64,000 bases of DNA from Candidatus Omnitrophota bacterium (lineage in GTDB: Bacteria > Omnitrophota > Gorgyraeia > 2-01-FULL-45-10). Below the pieces are notes generated by a model. It saw only the letters and a program-made list of their open reading frames with translations. It did no database searches and had not been told where the DNA came from. The translations under genes were made by a program, and so were the position numbers. This document shows positions 25,364 to 35,887 of this stretch, piece by piece (the first letter of the stretch is position 1; every line of letters begins with the position of its first letter). The stretch covers positions 62,001 through 126,000 of the forward strand of contig JBAZKM010000003.1 in NCBI GenBank assembly GCA_041650805.1, in the 5' to 3' direction.

Positions 25364-25783
25364 ATGAGGAAGCGGACGAAGGCGAGGGAATGCGCGCTGA
25401 AGGTGCTCTACGCGATCGACATAACGAAAGATGCCCCCGATAAGTGCATCGAGATGTTCTGGAAGAACAACGAAGAGGTCGAGGCGGCGGTCAGGGAATT
25501 CACGGATGCGCTCGTCCTGGGGGTGACGAAGAACAGGAAAGTCATCGACAAGGTGCTGTCGGATTATGCCACCAACTGGCAGCTTGAGCGTATGGCGGTA
25601 ATAGACAGGAACATCCTGCGCTTCGCCACTTACGAGCTCCTCTTCTCCTCGGAGATACCGCCGAAGGTATCGATAAATGAAGCGATCGATATCGCGAAAA
25701 AGTACGGTGACAAGGATTCCGGAAAGTTCGTCAACGGCATCCTTGACAAGATCAATAAGACCGAAAGGAACAAAGCGAAATGA
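25364..25783 (+). CDS. nusB: Transcription antitermination factor NusB
   Basis: This 139-residue all-helical protein acts with NusE (S10) in antitermination on rRNA operons. The N-terminal [18 protein letters not shown] and the C-terminal segment [20 protein letters not shown] followed by FVNGILDKI are the family signatures. A ribH-nusB pair is common in bacteria, so its location in the riboflavin operon is normal. The ribosome-binding site AAGGAGAGG precedes the ATG. Confidence 0.95.
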   Translation: MRKRTKARECALKVLYAIDITKDAPDKCIEMFWKNNEEVEAAVREFTDALVLGVTKNRKVIDKVLSDYATNWQLERMAVIDRNILRFATYELLFSSEIPPKVSINEAIDIAKKYGDKDSGKFVNGILDKINKTERNKAK

Positions 25784-26613
25784 AATACGCCGACCTCCAC
25801 GTGCATACCTTCTACTCCGATTCGACATTCTCTCCGGAAGAGGTCGTCTCCTGCGCCGTAGAGAAGAAGATAGATGCCGTAGCGATATGCGACCACGATT
25901 CGATCGACGGGATAGAGCCGTGCCGTCGCATAGGCGCCGAGCTCGGCGTCGAGATAATACCGGCGATAGAGCTTACGGCCGAGAAGGTGGATATAGAAGT
26001 GCACATGCTGGGATATTTTGTCGATTGGAAGATACCATGGTTCCAGGAGAAGTTGAGAGAGATACAGAAACTGAGGATAGGGCGTGTATACAAGATGGTC
26101 GATAAGCTTAAAGGCGAGAATGTAGAGATAGATCCCGATGATGTGTTCAAACTGGCGGGAAAAGGTTCGGTCGGCCGGCTTCACATGGCGCAGGCGATGT
26201 TGAAGGCGGGCAAGATAAAACGCCTTCAGGAGGCCTTCGACAAATATATCGGGTTCCTTAAGCCGTGCTATGTGCCGAACATAAGGTTCTCTCCGCAGAA
26301 CGCCATAGAGCTGATATTGAGCGTCGGCGGGGTGCCGGTCCTGGCCCATCCTTATACAATAAGGAAGGACGAGTGCATACCGGAGTTCGTCGAATACGGC
26401 CTGAGGGGCATAGAGGTCTACCATACGGACCATAAGCCCATAATAGTGCAACACTATGAAGAGACGGCCAAGCGCTACGGGCTCATAGCGACCGGCGGTT
26501 CGGATTGCCACGGGCTCGGCAAAGGCAAGGTCCTCATGGGCGGCGTGCGGGTCCCGTACAGCGTGGTGGAAAAGCTGAAGGAAGAGTCGGAGAGGATACG
26601 CCGTGGCGTCTGA
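25780..26613 (+). CDS. PHP-domain metal-dependent phosphoesterase
   Basis: This 277-residue protein carries the PHP metal-binding motifs [11 protein letters not shown] (residues 4-14), ICDHDSIDG, the [11 protein letters not shown] block, PVLAHPYTI and GGSDCHG near the C-terminus. Stand-alone PHP proteins of this kind act as phosphatases or exonucleases on small nucleotides or 3'-phosphorylated substrates. It overlaps nusB by four bases (ATGA) and ribD by 11 bases, so it is co-translated in the riboflavin operon. A missing RibD-pathway phosphatase (removing phosphate from ArPP) would fit that position, but this is only inference. Confidence 0.88.
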   Translation: MKYADLHVHTFYSDSTFSPEEVVSCAVEKKIDAVAICDHDSIDGIEPCRRIGAELGVEIIPAIELTAEKVDIEVHMLGYFVDWKIPWFQEKLREIQKLRIGRVYKMVDKLKGENVEIDPDDVFKLAGKGSVGRLHMAQAMLKAGKIKRLQEAFDKYIGFLKPCYVPNIRFSPQNAIELILSVGGVPVLAHPYTIRKDECIPEFVEYGLRGIEVYHTDHKPIIVQHYEETAKRYGLIATGGSDCHGLGKGKVLMGGVRVPYSVVEKLKEESERIRRGV

Positions 26614-27703
26614 CGGACATTACATGCGCCTGGCCATAAGGCTGGCAAAGAGGGCCGAGGGCATGACAAGCCCTAACCCCCTGGTAGGGGCGGTCATCGT
26701 CAGGAGAGGGAAGGTCGTCGGGAGCGGTTACCACAGGAAGGCGGGGCTTCCCCATGCGGAGGTGAACGCCCTTGGCCGCGCCGGACGGGATGCCCGGGGC
26801 GCGACATTATATGTCACCCTTGAGCCGTGTGACCATTTCGGCAGGACCCCGCCGTGTACGGACGCGATCATAAAGAGCGGCATAAAGAGGGTGGTCGCGG
26901 CCATGAAAGACCCGAATCCTGTGAATAACGGAAAGGGCATAAAGAAGCTGCGCAGACACGGGATAGAGGTGACGGTCGGCCTGATGGAAGAGGAGTCGCG
27001 GCTGATGAACAGGCCCTATCTGAAATTCATAACGGAGAAGATGCCCTACGTAACCATTAAGATCGCCGAGACACTGGACGGCAAGATCGCCACCAGGACA
27101 GGCGACTCCAGGTGGATAACATCGGACAGCGCCCGCCGTTACGTGCACAGACTGCGCGGATCCGCGGACGCAGTTATGGTAGGTGCCGGGACGGTCGTGA
27201 GAGACGATCCTCTCCTTACGGCGAGGATACCCGGCTCGAGGCAGCCCGTCAGGGTGGTAGTGGACAGTCGTTTAAGGGTGCCTTTAAATTCAAAGATCTT
27301 TTCGGGTATGAAAAGATCACCGGTGATAATAGCCACGACAAAAAAGGGGAAGGCCGCGAAGAGGTTCGAAGGGGCCGGGGCGCGTCTCATCTTCACCAGG
27401 ATAAAAGCAGGACGCGTCGATATCAGGGACCTTCTGGAACGGCTTGCGGGTATGGGAATAACGAGCCTGATGGTCGAAGGCGGAGGCGAGCTCGTTGCCG
27501 GGTTTCTCGAAGAGGGTCTGGCGGACAGGGTCCTCTTCTTCATAGCGCCCAGGATAATAGGCGGCAGGGACGCGGTAACACCGGTGGAGGGCATGGGAGC
27601 GGCCAGGGTCGCCGACGCCATAGAAGTGGAAGAGGTGCGTATGAAAAGGTTCGGGAGAGATATACTTGTAGAAGGGACGATAAGGCGATGTTCACGGGGA
27701 TAA
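26603..27703 (+). CDS. ribD: Bifunctional riboflavin deaminase/reductase
   Basis: This 366-residue enzyme performs the second and third steps of the GTP branch. The N-terminal deaminase domain has the zinc motifs HAEVNAL and EPCDHFGRTPPC; the C-terminal reductase domain has TLDGKIATRTGDSRWIT and SLMVEGGGELVAGFL. It begins at a GTG inside the previous gene (11-base overlap), giving [20 protein letters not shown]. Length matches the bifunctional form, so no separate ribG or ribD2 is needed. It overlaps ribE by 16 bases. Confidence 0.96.
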   Translation: MASDGHYMRLAIRLAKRAEGMTSPNPLVGAVIVRRGKVVGSGYHRKAGLPHAEVNALGRAGRDARGATLYVTLEPCDHFGRTPPCTDAIIKSGIKRVVAAMKDPNPVNNGKGIKKLRRHGIEVTVGLMEEESRLMNRPYLKFITEKMPYVTIKIAETLDGKIATRTGDSRWITSDSARRYVHRLRGSADAVMVGAGTVVRDDPLLTARIPGSRQPVRVVVDSRLRVPLNSKIFSGMKRSPVIIATTKKGKAAKRFEGAGARLIFTRIKAGRVDIRDLLERLAGMGITSLMVEGGGELVAGFLEEGLADRVLFFIAPRIIGGRDAVTPVEGMGAARVADAIEVEEVRMKRFGRDILVEGTIRRCSRG

Positions 27704-28329
27704 TAAAGGAGATAGGGATCGTACGTTCGCTCTCGGCCAGGAACGGTATCTATACGTTAAGGGTGGAGGCGAAGGCCGTATTTGAACGCGCGGCCCCCGG
27801 CGACAGCGTGGCGGTGAACGGGGTATGCCTGACCGTTACCGGGAAGGGCAAAGATCTCCTGACGTTCGACGCGGTGGAAGAGACCCTGGAGAGGAGCGAT
27901 ATAGGAAACCTGAGAGAAGGCCATCGCGTCAACCTTGAGGATGCCCTGCGCACAGGCGATCCCCTGGGGGGCCACTTCGTCTCCGGCCATGTAGATTGCC
28001 CCGGCACGATACTTTCGATAGAAAAGAGAGGCGGCGACGCAGTGATGGAGGTGGGATTCCCGGTCGAATTTTCTCCCTGGGTGGTGGATAAGGGATCGAT
28101 AGCGCTTGATGGTGTGGGCCTTACTGTGGGCACGGTAAGAGGAGATAGGCTCACCGTCCATCTGATACCTCATACTTTAAGATCGACTACCCTGGGCGAT
28201 AAGAGGGCAAGGGAGAGGGTGAATATAGAGTTCGATCTCATAGGGAAGTATATATCAAAGATGGCCGCCCGGGGAAGCGCATCGCCTGTAACCGAAGACC
28301 TGCTGCGAAGATCCGGGTTCCTGTCATAA
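27688..28329 (+). CDS. ribE: Riboflavin synthase alpha chain
   Basis: This 213-residue enzyme dismutates two lumazines to riboflavin. The ATG at 27688 gives MFTGIIKEIGIV, the invariant start of the family; a longer frame from 27112 is merely antecedent sequence inside ribD. Two tandem lumazine-binding domains are visible, each with a V-NG-CLTV-type or D-GVGLTV-type strand and GHFVSGHVD in the first. It closes the FMN-controlled operon, which thus covers every riboflavin step except a dedicated phosphatase. Confidence 0.96.
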   Translation: MFTGIIKEIGIVRSLSARNGIYTLRVEAKAVFERAAPGDSVAVNGVCLTVTGKGKDLLTFDAVEETLERSDIGNLREGHRVNLEDALRTGDPLGGHFVSGHVDCPGTILSIEKRGGDAVMEVGFPVEFSPWVVDKGSIALDGVGLTVGTVRGDRLTVHLIPHTLRSTTLGDKRARERVNIEFDLIGKYISKMAARGSASPVTEDLLRRSGFLS

Positions 28330-28356
28330 GCGCAGATAAGATTATTCTCTTTATAT

Positions 28357-28385
28357 TTGGAAAATATAACCTTTTGTGGTATATT
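28357..28385 (+). promoter_or_regulatory. Promoter for the TIGR04073-like gene
   Basis: TTGGAA at 28357-28362 and TATATT at 28380-28385 are separated by 17 bp; the -10 sits in TGTGGTATATTTG, again with a TGG just upstream. A strong ribosome-binding site (AAAGGGAGG) follows. Confidence 0.55.
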
Positions 28386-28410
28386 TGAGTGAAAGGGAGG
28401 ATGTGAAATC

Positions 28411-28743
28411 ATGAAGAATACCATAACCATCGGCCTTATTACTCTATCTCTTCTGGCCTCGGCGAATTATGCCGAGTGTGACACGGCTATCAAAAAGTTG
28501 GGACGGGGTGTCGCCAATATCGGCACGGCACCTATCGAGGTCGTCGAGCAGATAAAGAGGGTGAACGATACGGACGGTCCCATAGCGGGTGTGACCTACG
28601 GCGTCCTTAAAGGCGTATTCATGACAGGGGTGCGCGTGCTTGTGGGGGCTTACGAGGTAGTGACGTTTCCCATACCGTTCCCCAAAAATTATGGCCCCAT
28701 ACTGAGAGACCCGGAATTCTTCTTTGAAGACATGAACTGGTAA
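28411..28743 (+). CDS. Exported protein of the exosortase-associated TIGR04073 type
   Basis: This 110-residue protein has a signal peptide (TIGLITLSLLASANYA, cleaved near residue 21) and a conserved C-terminal part with KKLGRGVANIGTAPIEV, GVLKGVFMTGVRVLVGAYEV and VTFPIPFP-NYGPIL. This pattern matches what I remember of the exosortase-system-associated family TIGR04073, whose biochemical role is unknown. It has its own promoter and terminator and is not part of the riboflavin operon. No exosortase gene is in the window. Confidence 0.75.
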   Translation: MKNTITIGLITLSLLASANYAECDTAIKKLGRGVANIGTAPIEVVEQIKRVNDTDGPIAGVTYGVLKGVFMTGVRVLVGAYEVVTFPIPFPKNYGPILRDPEFFFEDMNW

Positions 28744-28768
28744 AGGGAGTGCCAATATCCCCGTATTT

Positions 28769-28797
28769 AAAGGCCTGAGCCATCAGGCCTTTTTTAT
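28769..28797 (+). terminator. Intrinsic terminator after the TIGR04073-like gene
   Basis: AAAGGCCTGA (28769-28778) and TCAGGCCTTT (28783-28792) form a perfect 10-bp stem with a 4-nt loop, followed by a T-run to 28795. Confidence 0.92.
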
Positions 28798-28860
28798 TGC
28801 CTGCCGCAACCTCATATGATAAAATATTATGTTAATTAGAAGATAGAAGAGAATCTATAT

Positions 28861-28915
28861 CGGGGCGTAGCCCGCCTTCGCGATCAATGAGGAGTAGCGA
28901 AGATGCTTCGGCGGG
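28861..28915. repeat. tRNA-like 5' fragment joined to a CCGCC/GGCGG hairpin repeat
   Basis: The sequence begins with CGGGGCGTAG, the first ten bases of the tRNA-Pro at 29084, then runs into CCCGCCTTCGCGATCAATGA and ends CTTCGGCGGGC. The second part recurs with few changes at 29160-29206 on the other side of the tRNA. The two together look like a tRNA-associated repeat with a duplicated flank. Confidence 0.65.
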
Positions 28916-28955
28916 CAAAAGCCAATAAGTGTAGCAATACAAAGCAGTTATTCAT

Positions 28956-28979
28956 CGGGGCGTAGCGCAGTTTGCCTAC
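28956..28979 (+). pseudogene. Truncated copy of the tRNA-Pro 5' end (copy 1)
   Basis: CGGGGCGTAGCGCAGTTTGC and the four bases that follow match the first 16-17 bases of the intact tRNA gene at 29084, then diverge before the anticodon arm. It is followed by a GAGTTTAAAA-like spacer that is also present directly before the intact tRNA. It cannot form a tRNA. Confidence 0.7.
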
Positions 28980-29002
28980 AAAGGTTTGAAGCGAGTTTAA
29001 AA

Positions 29003-29054
29003 CGGGGCGTAGCGCAGTTGGCTACTCTGGTTTTTTCAGAGAAAAAACCAGAGT
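29003..29054 (+). pseudogene. Truncated copy of the tRNA-Pro 5' end (copy 2) with a 14-bp perfect hairpin
   Basis: CGGGGCGTAGCGCAGTTGGC at 29003-29022 repeats the acceptor and D-arm start of the intact gene. It then passes into a perfect hairpin: ACTCTGGTTTTTTC at 29024-29037, loop AGA, and the exact complement at 29041-29054. A spacer ending AAGTTTAAAA joins it to the intact tRNA. Compared with copy 1 the hairpin looks like an insertion. Confidence 0.7.
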
Positions 29055-29083
29055 GCCTACTGAGAGTTGAAACAAGTTTAAAA

Positions 29084-29160
29084 CGGGGCGTAGCGCAGCT
29101 GGCTAGCGCGCTTGGTTCGGGACCAAGAGGTCGGCGGTTCAAATCCGCCCGCCCCGACCA
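29084..29160 (+). tRNA. tRNA-Pro (anticodon CGG)
   Basis: The 77-nt gene folds into a full cloverleaf: acceptor CGGGGCG with CGCCCCG, D-arm GCGC with GCGC, anticodon stem CTTGG with CCAAG around TTCGGGA (anticodon CGG), and T-arm GGCGG with CCGCC around TTCAAAT. The terminal ACCA is encoded. It is preceded by two or three truncated copies of its own 5' end and followed at once by a palindromic repeat array. Confidence 0.95.
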
Positions 29161-29206
29161 TCCGCCTTCGCAATCAATGAGGGGTAGCGAAGATGCTTCG
29201 GCGGAT
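29160..29206. repeat. CCGCC/GGCGG hairpin repeat downstream of tRNA-Pro
   Basis: ATCCGCCTTCGCAATCAATG at 29160-29179 through CTTCGGCGGAT at 29196-29206 forms a stem (ATCCGCC/GGCGGAT) around a GTAGCGAAGATG core. It is nearly identical to 28871-28915, so the tRNA cluster is flanked by direct copies. Confidence 0.75.
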
Positions 29207-29350
29207 TTTATCCGCCATAGCCATCATGCCATAATATGCTGAAGGCGAAGGCGGATTTTATCCGCCATAGCCATCATGCCATAATATGCTGAAGGCGAAG
29301 GCGGATTTTATCCGCCATAGCCATCATGCCATAATATGCTGAAGGCGAAG
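29201..29350. repeat. Three identical 50-bp tandem repeats
   Basis: Units at 29201-29250, 29251-29300 and 29301-29350 each start GCGGATTTTATCCGCCATAG and end with CTGAAGGCGAAG. Each contains the palindrome GGCGGATTTTATCCGCC and an ATGCCATAATATGCT stretch. A partial fourth unit (GCGGAT) follows at 29351. The first unit differs only at the junction upstream. The region has no open frame of its own; spacers are absent, so it is not a CRISPR array. Confidence 0.93.
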
Positions 29351-29417
29351 GCGGATGAGCCCGCCGTAGCACCTTGTCTATTACTCGTTGATTGCGAAGG
29401 CGGGCCACTCTTAACTT

Positions 29418-29705
29418 ATGGTCAAGTACGCACATAAGCGCATCCACGTCTATTATTCCGGATCTGTACAGGGTGTGGGGTTCAGGTTCGCCGCGGAACG
29501 GACGGCCGGCTCGCTCGGGCTGTCGGGTTGGGTCAGGAACTTAGGGGACGGCAGGGTGGAGACGGTGTGCGAGGGGCCGGAGGTGTCGCTAAAAGAGTTT
29601 CTCGGTAAGATCAAGAATATATTCGACGGTTACATAAGCGATGCCGATATCGAATGGGCTGAAGCTACGGGCGAATTCGAAGGTTTTGACATAACGGACG
29701 GCTGA
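29418..29705 (+). CDS. Acylphosphatase
   Basis: This 95-residue protein hydrolyses carboxyl-phosphate bonds. The family signature is intact: YYSGSVQGVGFRFAAERTA supplies the catalytic Arg, and GLSGWVRNLGDGRVETVCEG supplies the catalytic Asn. The length is standard. It lies directly after the repeat array and nine bases before a phosphoesterase gene. The physiological substrate of bacterial acylphosphatases is often unknown. Confidence 0.93.
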   Translation: MVKYAHKRIHVYYSGSVQGVGFRFAAERTAGSLGLSGWVRNLGDGRVETVCEGPEVSLKEFLGKIKNIFDGYISDADIEWAEATGEFEGFDITDG

Positions 29706-29713
29706 CTGCCTAT

Positions 29714-32457
<2,744 letters not shown>

Positions 32458-32461
32458 AGAG

Positions 32462-32971
32462 ATGAAAAAGGCATTGACGATCTTTCTCATATTCTTTCTG
32501 GCCGTGAACCTTACGGGGTGTGACGCGCTCAGGAAGAAGTTCACCAGGAAGAAGAAAGATGCGGTGAAGATGCCGCGTATATACCAGGTCAAGAAGTACG
32601 AAAAGAAGCCCACCCCGGAACTCTACAAAAAACACTACTCCTACTGGATGACATGGCAGTCCGAGCTGATAAGGGTGCTGGGGGAGAACCATAAAAAAGA
32701 TATGAGGTGCATAGAAGAGATAGTGGGGAACCTCAAAGACATGCGCAGCATACTGGTCAAGGAGAAAGGGGATGAGCTCACCCCGCATATCGAAAAGATG
32801 GAGTCCCTGAGGGATTCCATATTCCGCAACGAGATCTCGCAGGCGAACAGGGATTATTCGAGGAGGACGCTGGAGCGGGAGGACCGTCTCATAAAACGCG
32901 CCTTCCCTTACGACAAGGTGAAAGATTACCTTAAGAAGAGTTTTGAGGATGAGCCGGGACAGGGTGAGTGA
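32462..32971 (+). CDS. Putative lipoprotein
   Basis: This 169-residue protein has a lipoprotein signal (KKALTIFLIFFLAVNLTGC), with the lipobox LTGC putting the lipidated Cys at residue 20. The mature part is basic then helical, with a probable coiled coil at about residues 75-150. I do not recognise the family. It begins five bases after ligA and its end overlaps the next gene, so it is in the same transcription unit. Location is predicted to be the outer or inner membrane facing the periplasm. Confidence 0.75.
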   Translation: MKKALTIFLIFFLAVNLTGCDALRKKFTRKKKDAVKMPRIYQVKKYEKKPTPELYKKHYSYWMTWQSELIRVLGENHKKDMRCIEEIVGNLKDMRSILVKEKGDELTPHIEKMESLRDSIFRNEISQANRDYSRRTLEREDRLIKRAFPYDKVKDYLKKSFEDEPGQGE

Positions 32972-33578
32972 CACCATCTTTGAGCATTTTATCGTGGGGC
33001 CCATGGACGTCAACTGTTATCTCCTGGCCGACCCGAAGACGAGAGAGGCATGCCTCATCGACCCGGGGGCGGAGCCGGACAGGTTAAAGAGGTCCTTGAA
33101 CAAAAAGGGCCTGACGCTCAGGTTCATAATAAACACGCACGGCCACGGGGACCACATCGCCGCTAACGGCTGCTTCGATGCGCCCGTATATATACATCAT
33201 CTTGACAAAGATTTCCTGACCGACCCGGAAAAGAACTTATCCGAATATATCGGTTTCCCGGTGCGCTCTCCGGAGGCGAAGAGGCTGTTGTCCGATGGGG
33301 ATGAGGTGATGCTGGGCGGCGTCCGCCTGGAGATACTGCATACGCCGGGACATACGCCCGGGTCCATATCTATAAGATGGGAAGGCGCGGTCTTTACCGG
33401 TGATGCCCTCTTCGCGGGGAGCGTAGGGCGCACCGATTTTGCGTACGGGGACGGCGCGCTCCTTTTAAGGTCGATAAAGAGTAAACTGCTGGTGTTGGAC
33501 GATGATGTGGCCGTCCTCCCCGGCCACGGCGAATCATCGACCATAGGCGAAGAGAAACGGTCGAACCCGTTCTTATAG
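32949..33578 (+). CDS. Metallo-beta-lactamase-fold hydrolase (glyoxalase II-like)
   Basis: This 209-residue protein has the metal-binding motif THGHGDH and downstream ligands in HTPGHTPGS, FTGDALFAGSVGRTDF and LPGHGESS. The short length and the missing C-terminal helical domain place it with the YcbL-like hydroxyacylglutathione-hydrolase-related group. The ATG at 32949 overlaps the lipoprotein gene; a GTG at 32964 (giving MSDTIFEHFIVG) is an equally plausible start. The substrate is unknown. Confidence 0.88.
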   Translation: MSRDRVSDTIFEHFIVGPMDVNCYLLADPKTREACLIDPGAEPDRLKRSLNKKGLTLRFIINTHGHGDHIAANGCFDAPVYIHHLDKDFLTDPEKNLSEYIGFPVRSPEAKRLLSDGDEVMLGGVRLEILHTPGHTPGSISIRWEGAVFTGDALFAGSVGRTDFAYGDGALLLRSIKSKLLVLDDDVAVLPGHGESSTIGEEKRSNPFL

Positions 33579-33664
33579 AGCTATCAGCCGTCAGCTCACA
33601 GCTATCAGCTAAAACAAAAACCTGATAATTGCTGAAAGCTGAAAGCTGAAAGCTGAAAGCTGAA
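33579..33664. repeat. Heptamer-periodic inverted repeat (type c) ahead of the recombinase gene
   Basis: The left arm (33579-33613) is five 7-bp words such as AGCTATC, AGCCGTC and AGCTCAC, starting one base after the preceding stop codon. The right arm (33630-33664) is TGCTGAA followed by four exact AGCTGAA words. The arms face each other across an AAAACAAAAACCTGATAATT loop. The word family is the same as at 24809 and 37207. Confidence 0.88.
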
Positions 33665-33667
33665 TAA

Positions 33668-34555
33668 ATGAAGACGCTCATAGATGAGTTTTTGAATTAC
33701 CTGACCGTCGAAAGAGGGCTCAGCAGGAACACGATCGCCTCTTACCGGACCGACCTCATCTCGTTCTTAGGCCACCTGGAAAAGAAGGGCCATCCCGATG
33801 CCGAAAAGGTCAAGAGGTCCGATATAACCGGCTACCTACTGTATCTGAAGGACAAAGGCCTGTCCAGCAATTCGATATCGAGGGCGCTTGTCGCGATAAA
33901 GGTGTTCTACAAATTCATGGTACAGGAACGTTTTGTGAAAGAGGATGTCGCAGGGGTGCTTGAATCGCCCAAATTGATACGTCCTCTTCCGAATGTGCTG
34001 GGGGCGCTTGAGGTCGAAAAGCTCCTGGGCGCTCCGGACACCCGGGATTGGATGGGATTGAGGGACAAGGCGGCGCTTGAGCTTATGTACGCGACGGGCA
34101 TGCGTGTTTCGGAGATGGTGGAGCTGACGATGGACGGCCTTAACCTTGATGTGGGGTTCATAAAGTGCAAAGGGAAAGGCGGCAAAGAACGTATAGTGCC
34201 GATAGGGAGAGAGGCGAAGAACAGCGTCCTGCGTTACATCGAGAAGGTGAGGCCGCGGCTTTTGAAGAAGAAGACGGACAGCCATCTCTTCCTGACGCGG
34301 CTCGGGAGGAAGGTCTCCCGCCAATCTTTCTGGAAGATGATCAAACGGTGCGCAAAGGCCGCCAGGGTCAAGAAGGATATCACGCCGCATACGCTCAGGC
34401 ACTCATTTGCCACGCATCTCCTTGAACGCGGAGCGGACCTCAGGGTGGTACAGGAGATGCTGGGGCACGCCGACATATCGACGACCCAGATCTACACGCA
34501 CATAAACAAGGAGCGGCTGAAGTCGATACACCGCCAGTTCCATCCGCGACCTTGA
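33668..34555 (+). CDS. XerC/XerD-type tyrosine recombinase
   Basis: This 295-residue recombinase has an N-terminal SAM-like DNA-binding domain (FLNYLTVERGLSRNTIASYR) and a C-terminal catalytic domain with the first Arg in MYATGMRVSEMVELT, HTLRHSFATHLLERGADLR supplying His-x-x-Arg, GHADISTTQ, and the Tyr nucleophile in IYTHI. The length and the absence of nearby phage genes favour a housekeeping XerD acting at dif; XerC versus XerD cannot be separated. It lies only four bases after a heptamer repeat. Confidence 0.9.
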   Translation: MKTLIDEFLNYLTVERGLSRNTIASYRTDLISFLGHLEKKGHPDAEKVKRSDITGYLLYLKDKGLSSNSISRALVAIKVFYKFMVQERFVKEDVAGVLESPKLIRPLPNVLGALEVEKLLGAPDTRDWMGLRDKAALELMYATGMRVSEMVELTMDGLNLDVGFIKCKGKGGKERIVPIGREAKNSVLRYIEKVRPRLLKKKTDSHLFLTRLGRKVSRQSFWKMIKRCAKAARVKKDITPHTLRHSFATHLLERGADLRVVQEMLGHADISTTQIYTHINKERLKSIHRQFHPRP

Positions 34556-34567
34556 CATCAGGGAAAC

Positions 34568-35884
34568 ATGGACCCGATGACGGCACATAGAAATATCTCA
34601 AAGGAGATGCGCGCGGCGCTTCCGGAGGATACCCTGAAGCTCCTGGAGAGGATAGGGCTTCTCGCCGGTTCCTGCGGATACGGCGCATTCATAGTCGGAG
34701 GGCCCGTAAGGGATATCCTCCTCGGCACAGGCAACTCGGACCTGGATATCGCCGTAGAGGGCGACGCCATAGCCATGGGCCGTCTTCTGGCGAAGAAGCT
34801 CGGCGGAACCGTTGTCACTCATAAGCGTTTCGGGACCGCGACCGTCTTCGCCGGCAAAGGGGTCAGGATAGACCTCGCCACGGCCCGCACAGAGATATAT
34901 GAGAGGCCGGCAGCTTTACCGGTGGTGAAATCCGGCTCTCTCAGGGATGACCTGATGCGGCGCGACTTCACCATAAACGCCATGGCGGCCAGCATCAGCA
35001 AAAATAGTTTCGGCCGGCTCGTCGATTTTTTTGGCGGGGAGACGGACCTGCGGAACGGACGCATACGCGTACTGCACGACTCAAGTTTCATCGATGACCC
35101 GACCAGGATATTCAGGGCGGTCCGTTTCGAGCAGAGGTTCGGTTTTGTCATAGACCGCCGCACCGAGCGCCTCATCCGGGATGCGGTGAAGACGGGGATG
35201 TTAGACAAAGTCGCCCCCGGGAGGATACGGAACGAGGTAATCCTCATACTGAAGGAGAAGGACCCCGTTAAGGTGCTGGAGAGGATGGCGGCCCTTCACG
35301 GGCTCAGGTCCATCCATCCCGGTATAAAGTTCGATGAGGCGGCCATGAGGCTGTGCGGTTCTGTCGGTGAGGTCTCGGCGCGGTATGAGGACGCCCTTTC
35401 CGGAAGAGCGCCGATCGAGAGGTGGATCATATATCTCATGGCGCTTATCGACGGCCTGACATATGCACAGTCGCGCGAACTTTGCGGGCGTTTCGCATTC
35501 AGACGCGGGGAGACGATGCGGATATTGTCGCATAAGAAGCATGGCCGGGCTATAATGAGAGCCCTGGGCGTAAAGGGGGCGGTCCCGCCGCACGTAGTAT
35601 ACAGATTGCTCGAGCCGCTCTCTTACGAAAACGTCCTCTTCCTTATGGCGAGGGCCGATTCGAAGAAGGCGAGATCAAGGATAAAAGATTTTTTTGAGAA
35701 GTATAGCGGCTCAGGCCTCACGGTCCGGGGGAGCGATCTTAAGGCGCTTGGCCTGAGACCCGGTCCGGAATTCAGCAGGATACTCCGGAAAGTCCTGTAT
35801 AGGAAGATCGACGGAGCCCTTCCGGCAAGGGAGGATGAGCTCAAATACCTGAGATCTTTAGTTAACCGTATTGACGGAGCGTAA
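34568..35884 (+). CDS. cca: CCA-adding-type tRNA nucleotidyltransferase / poly(A) polymerase family protein
   Basis: This 438-residue class II nucleotidyltransferase has FIVGGPVRDILLG and NSDLDIAVEGD (the catalytic D-x-D), then RRDFTINAMA and the RRFR-type block DPTRIFRAVRFEQRFGF, followed by an RNA-binding helical region. It either completes or repairs tRNA 3' CCA ends or adds poly(A). The only tRNA in the window already encodes CCA, so a repair role is plausible. It sits 12 bases after the recombinase gene and three before rbfA. Confidence 0.9.
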   Translation: MDPMTAHRNISKEMRAALPEDTLKLLERIGLLAGSCGYGAFIVGGPVRDILLGTGNSDLDIAVEGDAIAMGRLLAKKLGGTVVTHKRFGTATVFAGKGVRIDLATARTEIYERPAALPVVKSGSLRDDLMRRDFTINAMAASISKNSFGRLVDFFGGETDLRNGRIRVLHDSSFIDDPTRIFRAVRFEQRFGFVIDRRTERLIRDAVKTGMLDKVAPGRIRNEVILILKEKDPVKVLERMAALHGLRSIHPGIKFDEAAMRLCGSVGEVSARYEDALSGRAPIERWIIYLMALIDGLTYAQSRELCGRFAFRRGETMRILSHKKHGRAIMRALGVKGAVPPHVVYRLLEPLSYENVLFLMARADSKKARSRIKDFFEKYSGSGLTVRGSDLKALGLRPGPEFSRILRKVLYRKIDGALPAREDELKYLRSLVNRIDGA

Positions 35885-35887
35885 AAT

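Noticed and set aside
24821..25828. 335-codon open frame on the minus strand
   Set aside because: It is antisense to ribH and nusB, which are certain, and reads like mirrored codon bias.
27112..27687. In-frame extension of ribE, 192 codons
   Set aside because: It lies wholly within ribD in another frame; the family start MFTGIIKEIG is at 27688.
28956..29054. Additional tRNA genes
   Set aside because: Only the acceptor 5' strand and D-arm start are present; no anticodon or T-arm follows.
29201..29350. CRISPR-like array
   Set aside because: The 50-bp units are directly adjacent with no spacers, and there are no cas genes.
33668..34555. Integrase of a mobile element
   Set aside because: The gene is embedded in housekeeping genes with no attachment-site repeats, phage or transposon genes nearby; a chromosomal Xer recombinase fits better.
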